A stretch of DNA of 64,000 bases from Phlebopus portentosus (lineage: Eukaryota > Basidiomycota > Agaricomycetes > Boletales > Boletinellaceae). This document shows positions 23,101-33,844 of this stretch, piece by piece. The stretch covers positions 1,158,001 through 1,222,000 of the forward strand of contig JAYXKI010000014.1 of the NCBI GenBank assembly GCA_037892935.1, in the 5' to 3' direction. Each line of letters starts with the position of its first letter. Positions within the stretch are counted from its first letter, which is position 1. The notes beneath the pieces are model-generated. The model saw only the letters and a program-made list of their open reading frames with translations, was not told the DNA's origin and made no database searches. Position numbers and translations under genes: made by a program.

Positions 23101-24589
23101 GTTGATTGATATCCAAGGTTATCTTCTACGGGACCCTTGGTTATGGCAGGCAAAGCGGCGTTCTCACGGGTATACTGAACACTCATCCCTTCGCGTTGAA
23201 ACACCTTATGCCAGCCTTAATGTCCTTCTACATCGGTAAGCTAAAAGTGGTATTGTACATTTATTTGAGATTTTGAGGATATTGTAGAGGTTGAACAGAC
23301 TGGAGCGAGTTCGCAGTTCTATGACAAATTCAGTAAGTGACATCGTGACAACCGTTCTTGCAATGGCTCAAAGTCTTCTTTTAGATGCGCGGTATTATCT
23401 AATTTTATGGATATCCTGCAATCAGCTAATACGTGACTTAGCCGCAATATTGCTTACATCCTTAAAGCAGTCTGGAACAATCCTACGCATCGCAAGGCCT
23501 TGAACAACGAGTCAAAGTGAGCCCTCTTTTATAGCTCTTTTCCGTTCACTCTTTGACCCAATTTTTTATAAGGGATATGGACAAATTTGTTCGCTTCGTA
23601 AACCTCATGATCAACGATGTGACGTATCTCATGGACGAGTCCCTGAGTGAACTATCTCAGATAGCAACAATTCAACACGAGATGGACAGTCCCGAATGGC
23701 AAACTAAGTCTGCGGAGTATCGTCACGAAAGGGAGGGTTCCTTGCGTTCTTTGGAACGGCATGCGTCCGGCTACACGACACTAGGCCGGTCAACCGTCGA
23801 TATGTTGAAGATATTTACTGCGGAGACGAAGGCTCCATTTATGGTACCGGAGATAGTGGATCGTCTCGCAGCAATGTTGGACTACAACCTGGACGCTCTT
23901 GTTGGACCACGATGCTCGGATCTGAAGGTCAAGGATCGGGAAAAGTACCGATTTGAGCCACGGAAGCTGCTCAGCGATATCCTAGATATTTACTTGAATC
24001 TTTCTGATCAACCTGAGTTTGTTCGCGCGGTGGCGAATGATGGACGCAGTTATAGAAAGGAATTGTTCGAGAGCGCTGCGCGCATTGCGCATAACAAGAC
24101 ACTTAAGACTGACGATGAGATTGAGAAGCTGCGTCTTTTCGTATTGAAGGTGGAGGAGGCAAAGGCAACTTTGGAGATTGAAGATGATCTCGGAGAAGTA
24201 CCTGACGAGTTCTTAGGTGCGTACTCGAACGTTTACCCTTTTCTTCGCTCCGCTAACTCCATAATACCGTAGATCCGTTGATGTTCACTGTCATGCGAGA
24301 CCCAGTCACGCTACCGTCCTCGAACGTGAATATCGATCGCTCAACGATCAAATCGCATTTGCTCTCTGATTCGAAGGACCCTTTCAACCGCGCTCCTTTG
24401 AGTCTGGAAGATGTTGTGCCTAGTAAGTGTGATCCCATTTTATTTTCGCCACGACTCATTGCGAATCTTTCAATAATAGATCCAGAGTTGAAGGCACAGA
24501 TTGATGCTTTCTTAGCGGAGCGACGGAATAAATCGACAGCACTCGATGTTCCGGAGAAGGATGTGGTCAACATGGACGTTTCTGAATAA
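20107..24589 (+). CDS. UFD2: Ubiquitin conjugation factor E4, Ufd2
   Basis: Ufd2 extends ubiquitin chains on pre-ubiquitinated substrates with Cdc48/p97 and feeds them to the proteasome. The model starts at MSDGNKSSASEDAER (ATG 20107), with a Pro/Ser-rich linker (SPSPGTAPSSSPAV), the conserved start of the core (LDIPAWEHETIGHVLNVTL), a long helical Ufd2 core across about ten exons (e.g. DLSDNPRKSSLFQVFNALV, FIRDMDKFVRFVNLMINDV, RKLLSDILDIYLNLSDQPEF), and a C-terminal U-box (LDPLMFTVMRDPVTLPSSN ... DPFNRAPLSLEDVVPNPEL) that binds the E2. About 1,000 residues, normal for the family. The U-box is split by an intron at 24423-24480. The stop is at 24587; AATAAA follows at 24637. Essentially complete; internal exon edges were not all verified. 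Confidence 0.93.
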
Positions 24590-24636
24590 CGATTTGTGCA
24601 AGTACGGACCAATGTTTGGTTGTAAATCGCAGCATG

Positions 24637-24642
24637 AATAAA
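24637..24642 (+). terminator. Poly(A) signal AATAAA after Ufd2
   Basis: AATAAA 47 nt after the Ufd2 stop, in the 364-bp gap before the convergent PEBP gene. Confidence 0.5.
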
Positions 24643-24953
24643 GCATATTATACTACTTGTCGGACTGCACAGGATAGCTCGGACGGCAAATTGTGCATCA
24701 GGTATATTACGTTCTTTTCCTCAAATGCCATGCAACAAGACACTCAAACAGTGATAACGGCACGAATAATGGTGAGTGACTTTGCGTCGGGAAGTTAGGC
24801 AGTGATTGACTCGGCGGTATTCAAGAGCACCCTTAACAGACTTTCATGAAAAAATTTTCACGATCTAGAAGCAAGGCATTCAAGCAGGGCGGCTAAAGGT
24901 ATATAATCGAAACATTACGACAAAACCAAGACTCATACACTCCGTTCTCGACC

Positions 24954-25775
24954 TCAAGATGTAGGGTCAGGTCCGACCAGAATAAACGTTCCTCCCAACG
25001 GATCGCCCAGACCGACATCCAACGCAAATTGACTGATGTTGAAATTAGCAATTGACGTCGTCGCATTCACTTCCGTCTGGTCGTTGAAAGCGGCGCTTTG
25101 GTTGAACAAAAGGAAGACGTAGCTGTATCGAAAAGAGTGTATCAGGTTTGCCCAGGGTTTCCCGGGAGTCGTAGCTTACCGGTGCGGATCGGATCCGGCT
25201 GGTGGCGTCGGCTGTTGATACTCTGAAAGTGCAGCAGTTGAATTAGAGAGAAGAGAAAGCCCGCCCGCGTCTGGCTGCCCAGCAACGAACTGTCCGCCAA
25301 GGAAGTGCCGAATTTGTGCGCTCGTCGGGTCCTGAGGCGTTGGAGCATCGAGATCAACCATCGCTACGGCAAATGTGTCGTTGCTCGAAGAGGTCGATCC
25401 CTGGATACCAAAAAGAGGCGGTATGGCCGTTTCTATTCATACTGAGTTCTTTATTTTGTTTACAGGCAACTCAGGATGGGAATATACGCACCGTTGCGTG
25501 CAAGCTGGACACCTGCTGTAACATTCACGGGAGATCCGGAAGCTTGTGGGAAAATAACCTCGAATAGAACTGTCGGGTCAAAGTTGAGGTTGGCGTCCTC
25601 CGGAATCTATGGTGTCGTTCAGTTACGTGACCATGCAAGGGAGAAGTACTAAGCAATTTACAGATACATTCTCAAACGCAGTCTGGACGGTAGCCAAACT
25701 GGTGTCCTGGCACGAAGAAAACAAAGCCAGGGATGCGGTGAACAAAAGAGCAAGGGAAGACTTGCGAGACTTCAT
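24954..25775 (-). CDS. Secreted PEBP-family protein, copy 1
   Basis: Phosphatidylethanolamine-binding protein fold (PEBP/carboxypeptidase Y inhibitor-like). Starts with a clear signal peptide (MKSRKSSLALLFTASLALF) from the ATG at 25775. The family blocks are VAMVDLDAPTPQDP, IRHFLGG and a DPHRYVFLLF joint across an intron; the protein ends VGLGDPLGGTFILVGPDPTS at the stop 24954. Three introns, at the same positions as in copy 2 next door (26263-27119). Potential N-glycosylation sites (NVT, NST, NAT). Secreted PEBPs are common in wood- and litter-degrading basidiomycetes; their ligand and job are not established. The pair is a tandem duplication in the same direction. Confidence 0.88.
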
Positions 25776-26262
25776 CAGGGCGTTCAGAAGGGAACTTGCA
25801 ACCCATGCCGTAGGTCTTCGACGGTATTATACGATCTCCCTTGGCCGTGAAGCACTCAAGTTTCTTCTCGAAGAGCTCGCAGCACATTCATTACAAAGTC
25901 AGATGCACGTCCAGTTATTCTGGTCTCTATGGTGATTCACTAGACTCTCTCAGCCCTACAGTAAGTTTCGCATGTTGACATGACTGATGCATGCGTCTCA
26001 AGAAGTCGGCCGCCATGGGCGAGAGAGAGGAGCGCCAGCAGGCGGCAAGAATATTGACCCGTTCTCGACTTTCTCAGAAGCGACTCAAGCGAGTACACAC
26101 GCCCATTGAAAGGAATGCATCCAGCGCAGTTCGCTAGAATGTTCGGAGGGCGAACGAAAAGGAGGCGGCATGTCGGATGATGTCATTCAAGTACCCACTG
26201 ACCAAAAATAGTGCCGTTCTTGTACACATAGACTCTTCTGAACATGCAATTTCTCAGGTACT
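25776..26262. other. Intergenic between tandem PEBP genes
   Basis: Promoter of PEBP copy 1 and 3' region of copy 2. No gene seen. Confidence 0.4.
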
Positions 26263-27119
26263 TCATGAGCTTGGGTCCGGTCCCACCAATATGAACGTGC
26301 CACCAAGAGGGTCGCCAAGACCAACATCTTGAGCAAATTGGCTGATGTTAAAGTTCTCAATAGGCGTCGTGGCATTAACCTCTGTCTGGCGATTGAAGCC
26401 TGGCGGTTGCTGGAAAAGAAGGAACACGTATCTGCAACAATGGTATCCGAGTTAAAAGCTGATCTGGGTTTGATCTGGTTTCCCTCTCTTACCTGTGAGG
26501 ATCAGACCCAGCAGGCGGTGTCGGTTGGAGGAAATTCGATATTGCTGGCGTGGAGTTGGACAGCAATTCGACACCGTCGGGATTTACACGACCCAACTCG
26601 AAGTTACCGCCCAGAAAGTGTCTGATCTGTGCTTCTGTGGGATCTTGCGGTGTCGGAGGGTCGAGGTCGACCATGGCTACAACGAATGTCCCGCTTGGGA
26701 CATGCAATGAACCGAGACGCTGAATACCAAAAACTGGCGGTATTGCCGTTTCTGCGGAAGACGATCAAATTTGTTTTCTGACATTGCACTTATGAAAGCA
26801 ACATACGGTTTCGAGGAAGTTGAATGCCTGCGTGTACAGGGACCTCATCCCCTGATGCTTGAGGAAAAGCGACCTCGAGCAGCAGTGTAGGATCGAACGT
26901 GATGTCCGCTGCCTCGGTAATCTACATAGGGGATGTCATGGTACCGTCAAGGTGAAACTGGTTACGAGAAAAACAAGAACGCAGGGGACCTACATTAGCA
27001 TTTTCAAAGGCCGTCTTCACAGTCCGTAGATTCCTATCTTGCGCAAAAGCGAATGAGGTCAGCAAGAATACCGGCAAGCACTTCAGGAGCCCAAACATCA
27101 TGCTGCTAGTCAACGTCAT
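26263..27119 (-). CDS. Secreted PEBP-family protein, copy 2
   Basis: Tandem paralogue of the gene at 24954-25775. ATG 27119 gives MTLTSSMMFGLLKCLPVFLL, a signal peptide ending near TSFAFAQD (an internal ATG at MMFGLL is an alternative start). Then ITEAADITFDPTLLLEVAF, PPVFGIQRLGS, VAMVDLDPPTPQDP, IRHFLGGNFELG, DPHRYVFLLFQQPP and the tail VGLGDPLGGTFILVGPDPSS. The three intron positions match copy 1. Predicted extracellular PEBP-fold protein; ligand unknown. The two copies are similar along their whole length, most strongly in the last exon. Confidence 0.88.
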
Positions 27120-27706
27120 GAGACTGTCTCTGCTTGAGCCCAGTGGCTATCTTATAGATCCTCAGATCGAATGGAAATGTTTCATTCTCACCAAAGCTAT
27201 GAAAAGTTCCAAGTGCTGGGATTAATACTAGTCCAGAAGCATTATTGCATGCGCCAGACCAGGGACTGGTTCACACCGCTCTAATAACGGAAGAGATTAA
27301 AACAACCTGTTTCACTCATATGAGAAGATGAGTAATCAAACTCACAGGCAATTCACCAATATTTTTGCTCCGATGATCTCAAGGAGAAGTCTGTCTGGGT
27401 ATTTTGTTGCCTAAACCTTTGAAACCGGAGAAGATGATTCTCGGTGGTTGACGGGACATCAGACAAAGCTGGTGAAATCAATGTTCATCGTTCATCAAAC
27501 CTTCAGCTAGCTAGAAGCAGAGAAGTCTCAAGCATTTCTTCTCCAGAGGCGCGTCTGGACCCGATTCACAGGACGCTACTCAGTACCCGATTGGATAGGC
27601 CTCATGGGCTCGACACGTCTCGACACGTGGACGGATTTTCGGAGTACTAGTTGGGATACGGCTCTCCGGAAGCTTGAACATAGTTATGAGCGAATTTGAC
27701 TTTTGA
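27120..27706. other. Intergenic, no gene seen
   Basis: Upstream region of PEBP copy 2 up to the tRNA. A 68-codon open frame at 27444-27650 shows no family resemblance. Confidence 0.4.
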
Positions 27707-27779
27707 AGCGGCGTGGCGCAGGGGTTGAGCGCGCAAGGCTCATAACCTTGAGGTCCCTGGATCGAAACCAGGCGCCGCT
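27707..27779 (+). tRNA. Initiator tRNA-Met (CAT)
   Basis: A 73-nt cloverleaf with no intron. The acceptor stem AGCGGCG pairs fully with CGCCGCT, the anticodon stem CAAGG/CCTTG encloses the loop CTCATAA (anticodon CAT), and the T stem CCTGG/CCAGG encloses ATCGAAA. The A1:T72 pair and the AUCGAAA T-loop (A54 instead of T54) mark it as a eukaryotic initiator rather than an elongator. Internal A box TGGCGCAGGGG and B box GGATCGAAACC are visible. Oddity: position 29:41 is A-U, where initiators normally have the third G-C pair. Confidence 0.93.
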
Positions 27780-27784
27780 ATAAT

Positions 27785-27804
27785 ATTTTTCTCCTCTTTT
27801 TTTC
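27785..27804 (+). terminator. RNA polymerase III T-run terminator
   Basis: Runs of five or more T directly after the tRNA 3' end, the normal Pol III stop signal. Confidence 0.7.
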
Positions 27805-28004
27805 TCCTTTACTTTACTTTTTCAGGGAAAGAAGGACTGTAGCACTGTTGTCTGCAGAAAATACTTGTATTTATTTTATACTGCGACTTGGATTGAATAT
27901 TTACGAGTTGAATGTGTGTGCCATATGTCGAGTCGAGTGCCATGAGGGTCGCGCGACGCGAGTCCTGAGCTGAGGTTCACGTCACACCTGTGTTGAACTA
28001 TACT

Positions 28005-29035
28005 ATGACTGCCATTACGCAGAATTTCCCTTGGTTCATTCGCGAACCCGCTGTTGCTATCGTTGGAGAGGTCAGCACTTTTCTCGGCGAGCCCGTTGCC
28101 ATATTTGAATTTCTTCTTGTAGAAATGCTACCACTCGCTCGTAGAAGAGCTTAATGTCGGCGACGTCGAATGCCTCAAGTATGCCTTGTCCAAGGGCCTT
28201 GGTGTGGGTATTGTCATTGGAGGTTCAATAATGAAGGTTCCTCAGGTTCTCATTAGTGAGTGTCTTGGAGTGTTTGAAGAAGAGCAAGCGAGTTGATTAT
28301 GGTCGTCTCACTGTTCTGTTAAGTTTTGAGAGCTCGATCTGCCAGAGGACTGTCCTTCACGGCATACGTGCTCGAGACACTCTCCTATGCAATCACGCTC
28401 GTCTATTCGTTCAGGAATGACTTCCCATTCTCGACCTATGGCGAAAACTTCTTTCTCACTCTTCAAAACGCCATCATAACAGTGCTCATCGCATATTTCC
28501 CTTCCCCATCCTTGCGACGGGCGAAAACCAACACAGTAGCTGCGTTTACGACGTTTCTCGCTACGCTTGCAGCCGCTTTTACATTGTATTATCTGCCCTC
28601 GACATCGCTCGCACTCTTACAGCTCGCGACTACGCCACTCAGCGTTTTGTCGAAATTTCCGCAAATCATGACGAACCACCGAGCGCGCTCGACGGGTCAG
28701 CTCTCTGCCTTCGCGGTCATCTCGCAGGTCGCAGGATGTCTCGCACGTTTATTCACGACCGTCACTGAAACAGGCGATCCATTGCTCTTCCTCGCCTTTG
28801 CCACCGCACTCGCGCTTAATTGTGTGCTTGGTGCACAAATGTGGATGTACTGGGGTCAGGATGCGGATACCAAAGGATTGATATTGGAAAGATACCCCCA
28901 TCGGAGAAAGAGAAGTCGTGGGCAAGGCCTGCGCAGGTCGATATCACTGTTCAGCCTGCTTCGCCAGTTGCGCCTGGCCCACGTTACGGCTCGCCTACGC
29001 CAAGCGGACGCCGTTGGGCTCGTAAGGTCGACTAG
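28005..29035 (+). CDS. MPDU1: Mannose-P-dolichol utilization defect 1 homologue (MPDU1)
   Basis: ER membrane protein of the PQ-loop family, needed for use of dolichol-phosphate mannose and glucose in N-glycan and GPI assembly. It starts MTAITQNFPWFIREPA (ATG 28005), with first PQ-loop MKVPQVL and second KFPQIMTN, RSARGLSFTAYVLETLSYAI, several helices and LNCVLGAQMWMYW. Introns follow VGE and VLI. The last part is open in two frames: reading on gives a stop at 29072, while a 56-nt intron at 28855-28910 joins EKSWARPAQVDI and a Pro-rich tail ending GRRWARKVD (stop 29033). I prefer the spliced form because the basic tail looks more protein-like. The core assignment does not depend on this. Confidence 0.88.
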
Positions 29036-29316
29036 AATCTTATTCCCAACTACTGTACTGTGCTTCACGTAGAATTCGGATAATGCATAATCTCAAGCTG
29101 GGCAAATCCTATATTGTTACATGATTGTCGTCCGAGTAGATTCATTATATGAGATAACAGAGAGAAAGCTTGAGGAAGCAAGCTAATGATACAGGTCATT
29201 ACAATATCAAACCACCAGCGCTAAAAAATACACAAGCATCGTCGTTGTGGGACGCAATCTGTTCATGTCGAAAGCCAAGTCATAGAAACTCAAAAAGAAC
29301 AATACCAGAAAAAGAA

Positions 29317-30534
29317 TCAAGAGCGATCGTGTCGAAGCCGGGCGAGCTCGGAAAGAAGACGAGCGCGTTCGTCCAACAATGCAAGGTTATATTGCAAAGG
29401 TGACGTATGTCGAGTGATAACTCCAGTAGAAGGTTGAGGGGAACGGGACTAATTCAATGTAAGAAAGTAAAAGCAAAACATCAATTAACGCAAAGAAATA
29501 TTGTGATAAGAGGCACTCACGGAAAGGAAGGATGCGGGATGACGGTGATGGATACGAGAACTACGTTTAGTTGATCTTTTCCGTCTCAGTTCGTACGCTC
29601 TGAGTTCTTCGTCAAGATCAACGAGTTCCAAATAACCCGTCGTTCGAATAGGTGGTGCCGCGCTCGAGGATTCCGAGATATCTGATTCGCAATGGCAGTA
29701 TAGGTCGTCAGCATCACTATCATCAGGCCCAAAGTCGTACCGCCTAGATGATTTTCTAAGCGTAAGTATGTCTGCCTCCGCGTCTTGGTCCTCGTCCACT
29801 TCATGAGAATACACATACTCGGGGTACGTGTGATGACGTCTTCCTCTATGCGGTAGAGACAGCTGGTCGATGAAAGAGAAGACATCTTCTCCTAGAGTAT
29901 CTTGGGCATTTTCGGAAGCGGAGTGAGTCGTAATTGTTGTCTGCGAATCGTCACAACTCCGAGCAGAATACGTCAAGAGCGACGAATCATGGACGGTCGA
30001 CATTGCGGATAACATTGATGGCGAACCAGGCTCTTCTAGAACACGGCCGCCACTATCATTGAGTGTACAATCCCTGGACCGCGCAACATTCCCAACAGAC
30101 AAACCATCCTGCGAGATGTAATTCATCCTTTTTCCCAGCCAGCACAACGTCTCCACAACGCGCAGTAGTTCCTTTCTCCTCCCTTCAGCCAACCTCCTCG
30201 GGTCGATGTCACCAAGACCCACATCGACACCAAGCACATCGTCTTCCAGAACGCCGATGAAGACCTTCATAGCCTCCACGCGCGCAGCGTGCGTCTTGCA
30301 TTTTCGCGTCTCTGAAGAGATAGGCAACTTCATCCTGAGCATAGACTCGAATATGGTAAGTATTTTTGAAGGTGTGAGCTCGAGAGGGCATTGCACGACG
30401 AGAGGGATTTCCAAGCTTGCAAGGAGCGAGTTGAGAGTTCTAGTGAGCACATCTGTGTGGCTTTGTCAATGAACATTAATCTACAGAGTAGCTAGATGAG
30501 ACAGTTACTCACCTTCGTCTGAGCTGATCTCCAT
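29317..30534 (-). CDS. DUF5745-like protein with acidic disordered middle
   Basis: The ATG at 30534 gives MEISSDED, spliced to VLTRTLNSLLASLEIPLVV and LELTPSKILTIFESMLRMKL, an N-terminal alpha-helical domain resembling DUF5745 (NN-CH-like, found in centrosome or microtubule proteins; resemblance judged from memory). After RRKELLRVVETLCWLGKRMN comes a Ser/Asp-rich disordered region (PDDSDADDLYCHCESDISES). The open frame stops at 29485, but a strong GTGAGT donor after HPASFLS leads through a 62-nt intron to SRSPQPSTGVITRHTSPLQY and a short helix (NLALLDERARLLSELARL) with the stop at 29317. I take the longer form. Function unknown; a microtubule link is only a guess from the domain. Confidence 0.65.
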
Positions 30535-30761
30535 GCTTTCGCTATGCGTGTTCTGTGGCTGGAGCTGCTACCTTGGCCGGACGGACGGTCATGATCTGTA
30601 GCTAGGCTGTTAGGCTAGCGTTGTCGGCAGAAGACGGTATGATTACATAAGGTGCATTATGAATCGGAGCTCGAATTCTCGTATTTAGTAAAAACGGAAG
30701 CAAACAGCGACAGCGCTACAGAGATCCGAGGTGACTTCTCCTATGCAACGTACACATAAAC

Positions 30762-33489
30762 TCAGAGAGAATTAAGATATCCGCTTTTCGACGGAGACCG
30801 AGAAAGGAAGTAGTGTTCTTGCAGCATACGAGATGCTTCCAATAGTTCTCTGTCCTCCGCGCTCAAAGCGTCCAAGTTCTTCTGTTTATCGTCAAATATG
30901 CTACTCTCTGTCTCGCAGACGGTGTTTTTCTCAGGTAGCGTACCGTGGATGAAGTACTCGCGGACAACCTTCATCGTACATAGCGATGTAGCCGAGGCTG
31001 AGCAGTGCTATTCAAAATTGTCCGTAAAGCCGAGCAAAGAATCGAATCGCTAAGCAAAGGTGAATGAACTTACGCCAGAAGCATTTTGGGTCAAGACTAC
31101 AGAGTCTCTGAAGCTATTCGAGAGCTTATGGGCACTGCAGGAAGCGTCAAAGTCATGATTAACGTCGTGAAAACTTTCTGCTCACTTTGCCAGAGGTGTC
31201 ACAGGATCTTAAGATGAGGACCAACAGATGAGTGCTACTTAAGATTCGCAGTACAAGTATACTGACCAGCTCTGTTTCCGATGAGCAGCAACGGATGACT
31301 TGTATTTTGTTCAAATGAACCTATCCAGACATGAGAGGACGCAAGGATTTTGGACATGAACTCGGTTTACCGTTGAACCGTTCTTTCGAACGTAATTTCC
31401 AGGCACTTGAAGAGAGAAGAAAGGGCATCGTTTTTTTTTAGTGTCCGGGGGAAAGCCCAAGTGAATGACACTCACGAGCAGAAGACTCGAGCAGGCCATG
31501 TCGCAGCAAAACTCGACACTTTAGCCATCTCCTCATACGCTCTATGCAAGCCCTTTAAATCCTCTTCCCGATCCACAGCATCTCCGCATTGGATGGCATA
31601 CGTAATCTCGTATGCTCCGCCAAAACGAACGCGATTCTCTCCGGGAGCAGGACAATTGCATTGCACGAGAGTGTTGAACAGATGTCTGAGCGATAACATA
31701 TAAAGTTCGGATGGATCGCCTCGTTCAAGGGCCGCAAGTGCCCGTGTAAGACGAGCACCATCCGCATGCGTGCGGTATAAAGTCGTGAATATGATGTTCC
31801 TCGCTAGACCGTAGTCGAGGATTTCCCATGTACCGTCGAGATGGTCGTAATAAACCAAGGGCGTCGACTTCAGGCTTCCCAGCAAGTGATCGACACGGGC
31901 TTGGACCAGAGAAACACTGTTCTCGTAGATTGGGCATTCCGAAGGACCTGCGACCACACATGCTTGATAAATGTCCGCGAGTGCAGCGTCAGCATCTTGA
32001 AGGTTATTTGCCCATGTTCCTGGGGAATCGTACAGCTTTCACTTGTTCAACAGAAAATACGGCGAGGGACGAAAACCGACCATTGTAGTAGTCTTCCATG
32101 TCTAACACTCCATCGAGGACTATCCTTCCGACTCTATCCTACGATACGAAACGAGTCAAGTCCCGCAAGATTTTTATATTTAATCCATTACTCACGGGGA
32201 ACATAGCTGAAAAGCTTGATTTGGCTCTTGTTATTTTTCATTTCAGCTGAATTCCGAAAGATCACTCACGTCGCCCCGAGGACAGTCCCGTAACTAATCA
32301 AAGTTCCAATCATAAGGAGAAAACACACTAAGACTATAGAAAAGAAACCTACGAAAAGCCCCAATATTGTAGCTTATCTTGACCAAAAGCATCGACAATG
32401 CTGAGCATATCTCGGGCCATGAGCGGAGTCGACACACGCTCAGCGACAAATCGTGCTCTGTCTTCTACAAGATTAGCTAATACGCGGGCTCTAGCATATG
32501 ACTCTTCGAGAGTAGAAGGCCAGGTATCGACATGAGTCGGGAATTGGAGGTAGAATTTGCCGCCTTCGACTTGGTCTTTGAAAACTGATAAAGCCGGAGT
32601 TGTAAATCCAACGCCTGGTCGAGAGGTCAAACAACTCAGTATATCGTAATATGGTAAAAGAAAGACGGAAGATACAAACCTCTTGGATCGAATCCGACAA
32701 GGTCGAATTCATCGGTAAGGATAGTCCGAAAAGCCCGTTCCAGAAGCAAGATAAGCTGGATACCTGAGTCACCGGGTCCGCCTGAACGTAAAAACAATCA
32801 ATCAAACAAAATCGGTTAGAAGCATTAGCTACGTCAATAGAAAAAAAAGGGCGAAGCGGGACAAACCAGGATTGAACAGAACCGGACCGCGATACTTCTC
32901 GTGACTCGGTGGATACTTCGAAGGAGATCTGATCAGAGCAATAGCACCTTCGTCTCCGGATGGTTCAGAGTAGAGCAAAGGGACCTAAACATATGACAGA
33001 ATGAATTAGATGAAAAGAGATTCTCTAATATTTAAAGTTTGCGAATCGTTTTTTTCACGACTTACTGTCAATCTAGCGCATTGAAAACGTCCGTAGCATT
33101 CAGTCCAATTGAGAGCCTTCGAAGGGGGTGCTATTTACAATTACAAGGATATCGCCCGTATGAGTGAAAATGATACGTGAGACGTTGATTAGAAAATACC
33201 TTACGGTCTTCCAGTCAAAAACGTCGGGTGAATCCAGTTTGATATTATTACCGTTGGCATCGATTCTGTCGATATCACCACTCCTGAAGACATTTGGGTA
33301 CGACGATCTCCAGGGAGAGGTATTGCAAATATGAACAAGACTGAGAAGCAGTGCCGTCAGGACAATGTACAGCAGACGTCGACGGTGCCGGTCTCGAGAT
33401 GTCATGCCAGTCGTTGCCAAGTCAGCACCCAATCCGCGAACCATGTCGCCGGCGACGTCTGCCTCTTTATTTGATCCCAGTGAAGACAT
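30762..33489 (-). CDS. Membrane-anchored TAP-like serine peptidase, copy 1
   Basis: Alpha/beta hydrolase with a C-terminal TAP-like domain (tripeptidyl aminopeptidase type, S33). It starts MSSLGSNKEADVAGDMV (ATG 33489), with a short cytosolic part, one anchor helix (RRLLYIVLTALLLSLVHIC) and a predicted lumenal or extracellular enzyme. Visible: LNWTECYGRFQCARLTVPL-like block, YRGPVLFNPGGPGDSG-like oxyanion region, DEFDLVGFDPRGVG, the nucleophile WGFSYGTVLG, the acid in GNRADPVTP and the His in ASGHCSASAT. The triad therefore looks intact. It ends SPSKSGYLNSL at 30762. About ten introns; several (WGFS|YG, GAT|F, YYNG|) are placed as in copy 2 at 52535-55181, which lies inverted 19 kb away. Confidence 0.85.
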
Positions 33490-33844
33490 CCTGAAAGGAG
33501 CTCTGTCAAAGCGATCCAGGTAGCAGTACGGCGGCAAGTCTTCCCGGCTACAGAGACACCAGGTCTCTCTTTCAGAAGGTTGTCCGTCGCTGGATCGTTG
33601 ATCATGAATATTTTAATAGATAAGAGAAGTCGATAAGGTACGTTACGTAATCAGCACGGAAGAAAAGTCGGTGCTCAATTTCCTTTCTGTTTTTCTTTTC
33701 TTCAACGCATCAACCTTTGAGAGAGTAACTGGTCGTAGGAAGCCAGCTACTGTAGTAACTCAGCAAGCGTAGCATCAATACAGTAAGTCAGAGCCGACAA
33801 TTTATTTTAACACCATATTACACGGGCAGAAGACGAATCTGTGT
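33490..33844. other. Intergenic, no gene seen
   Basis: 5' region of the peptidase gene and 3' region of the mitochondrial protein gene. Confidence 0.4.
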
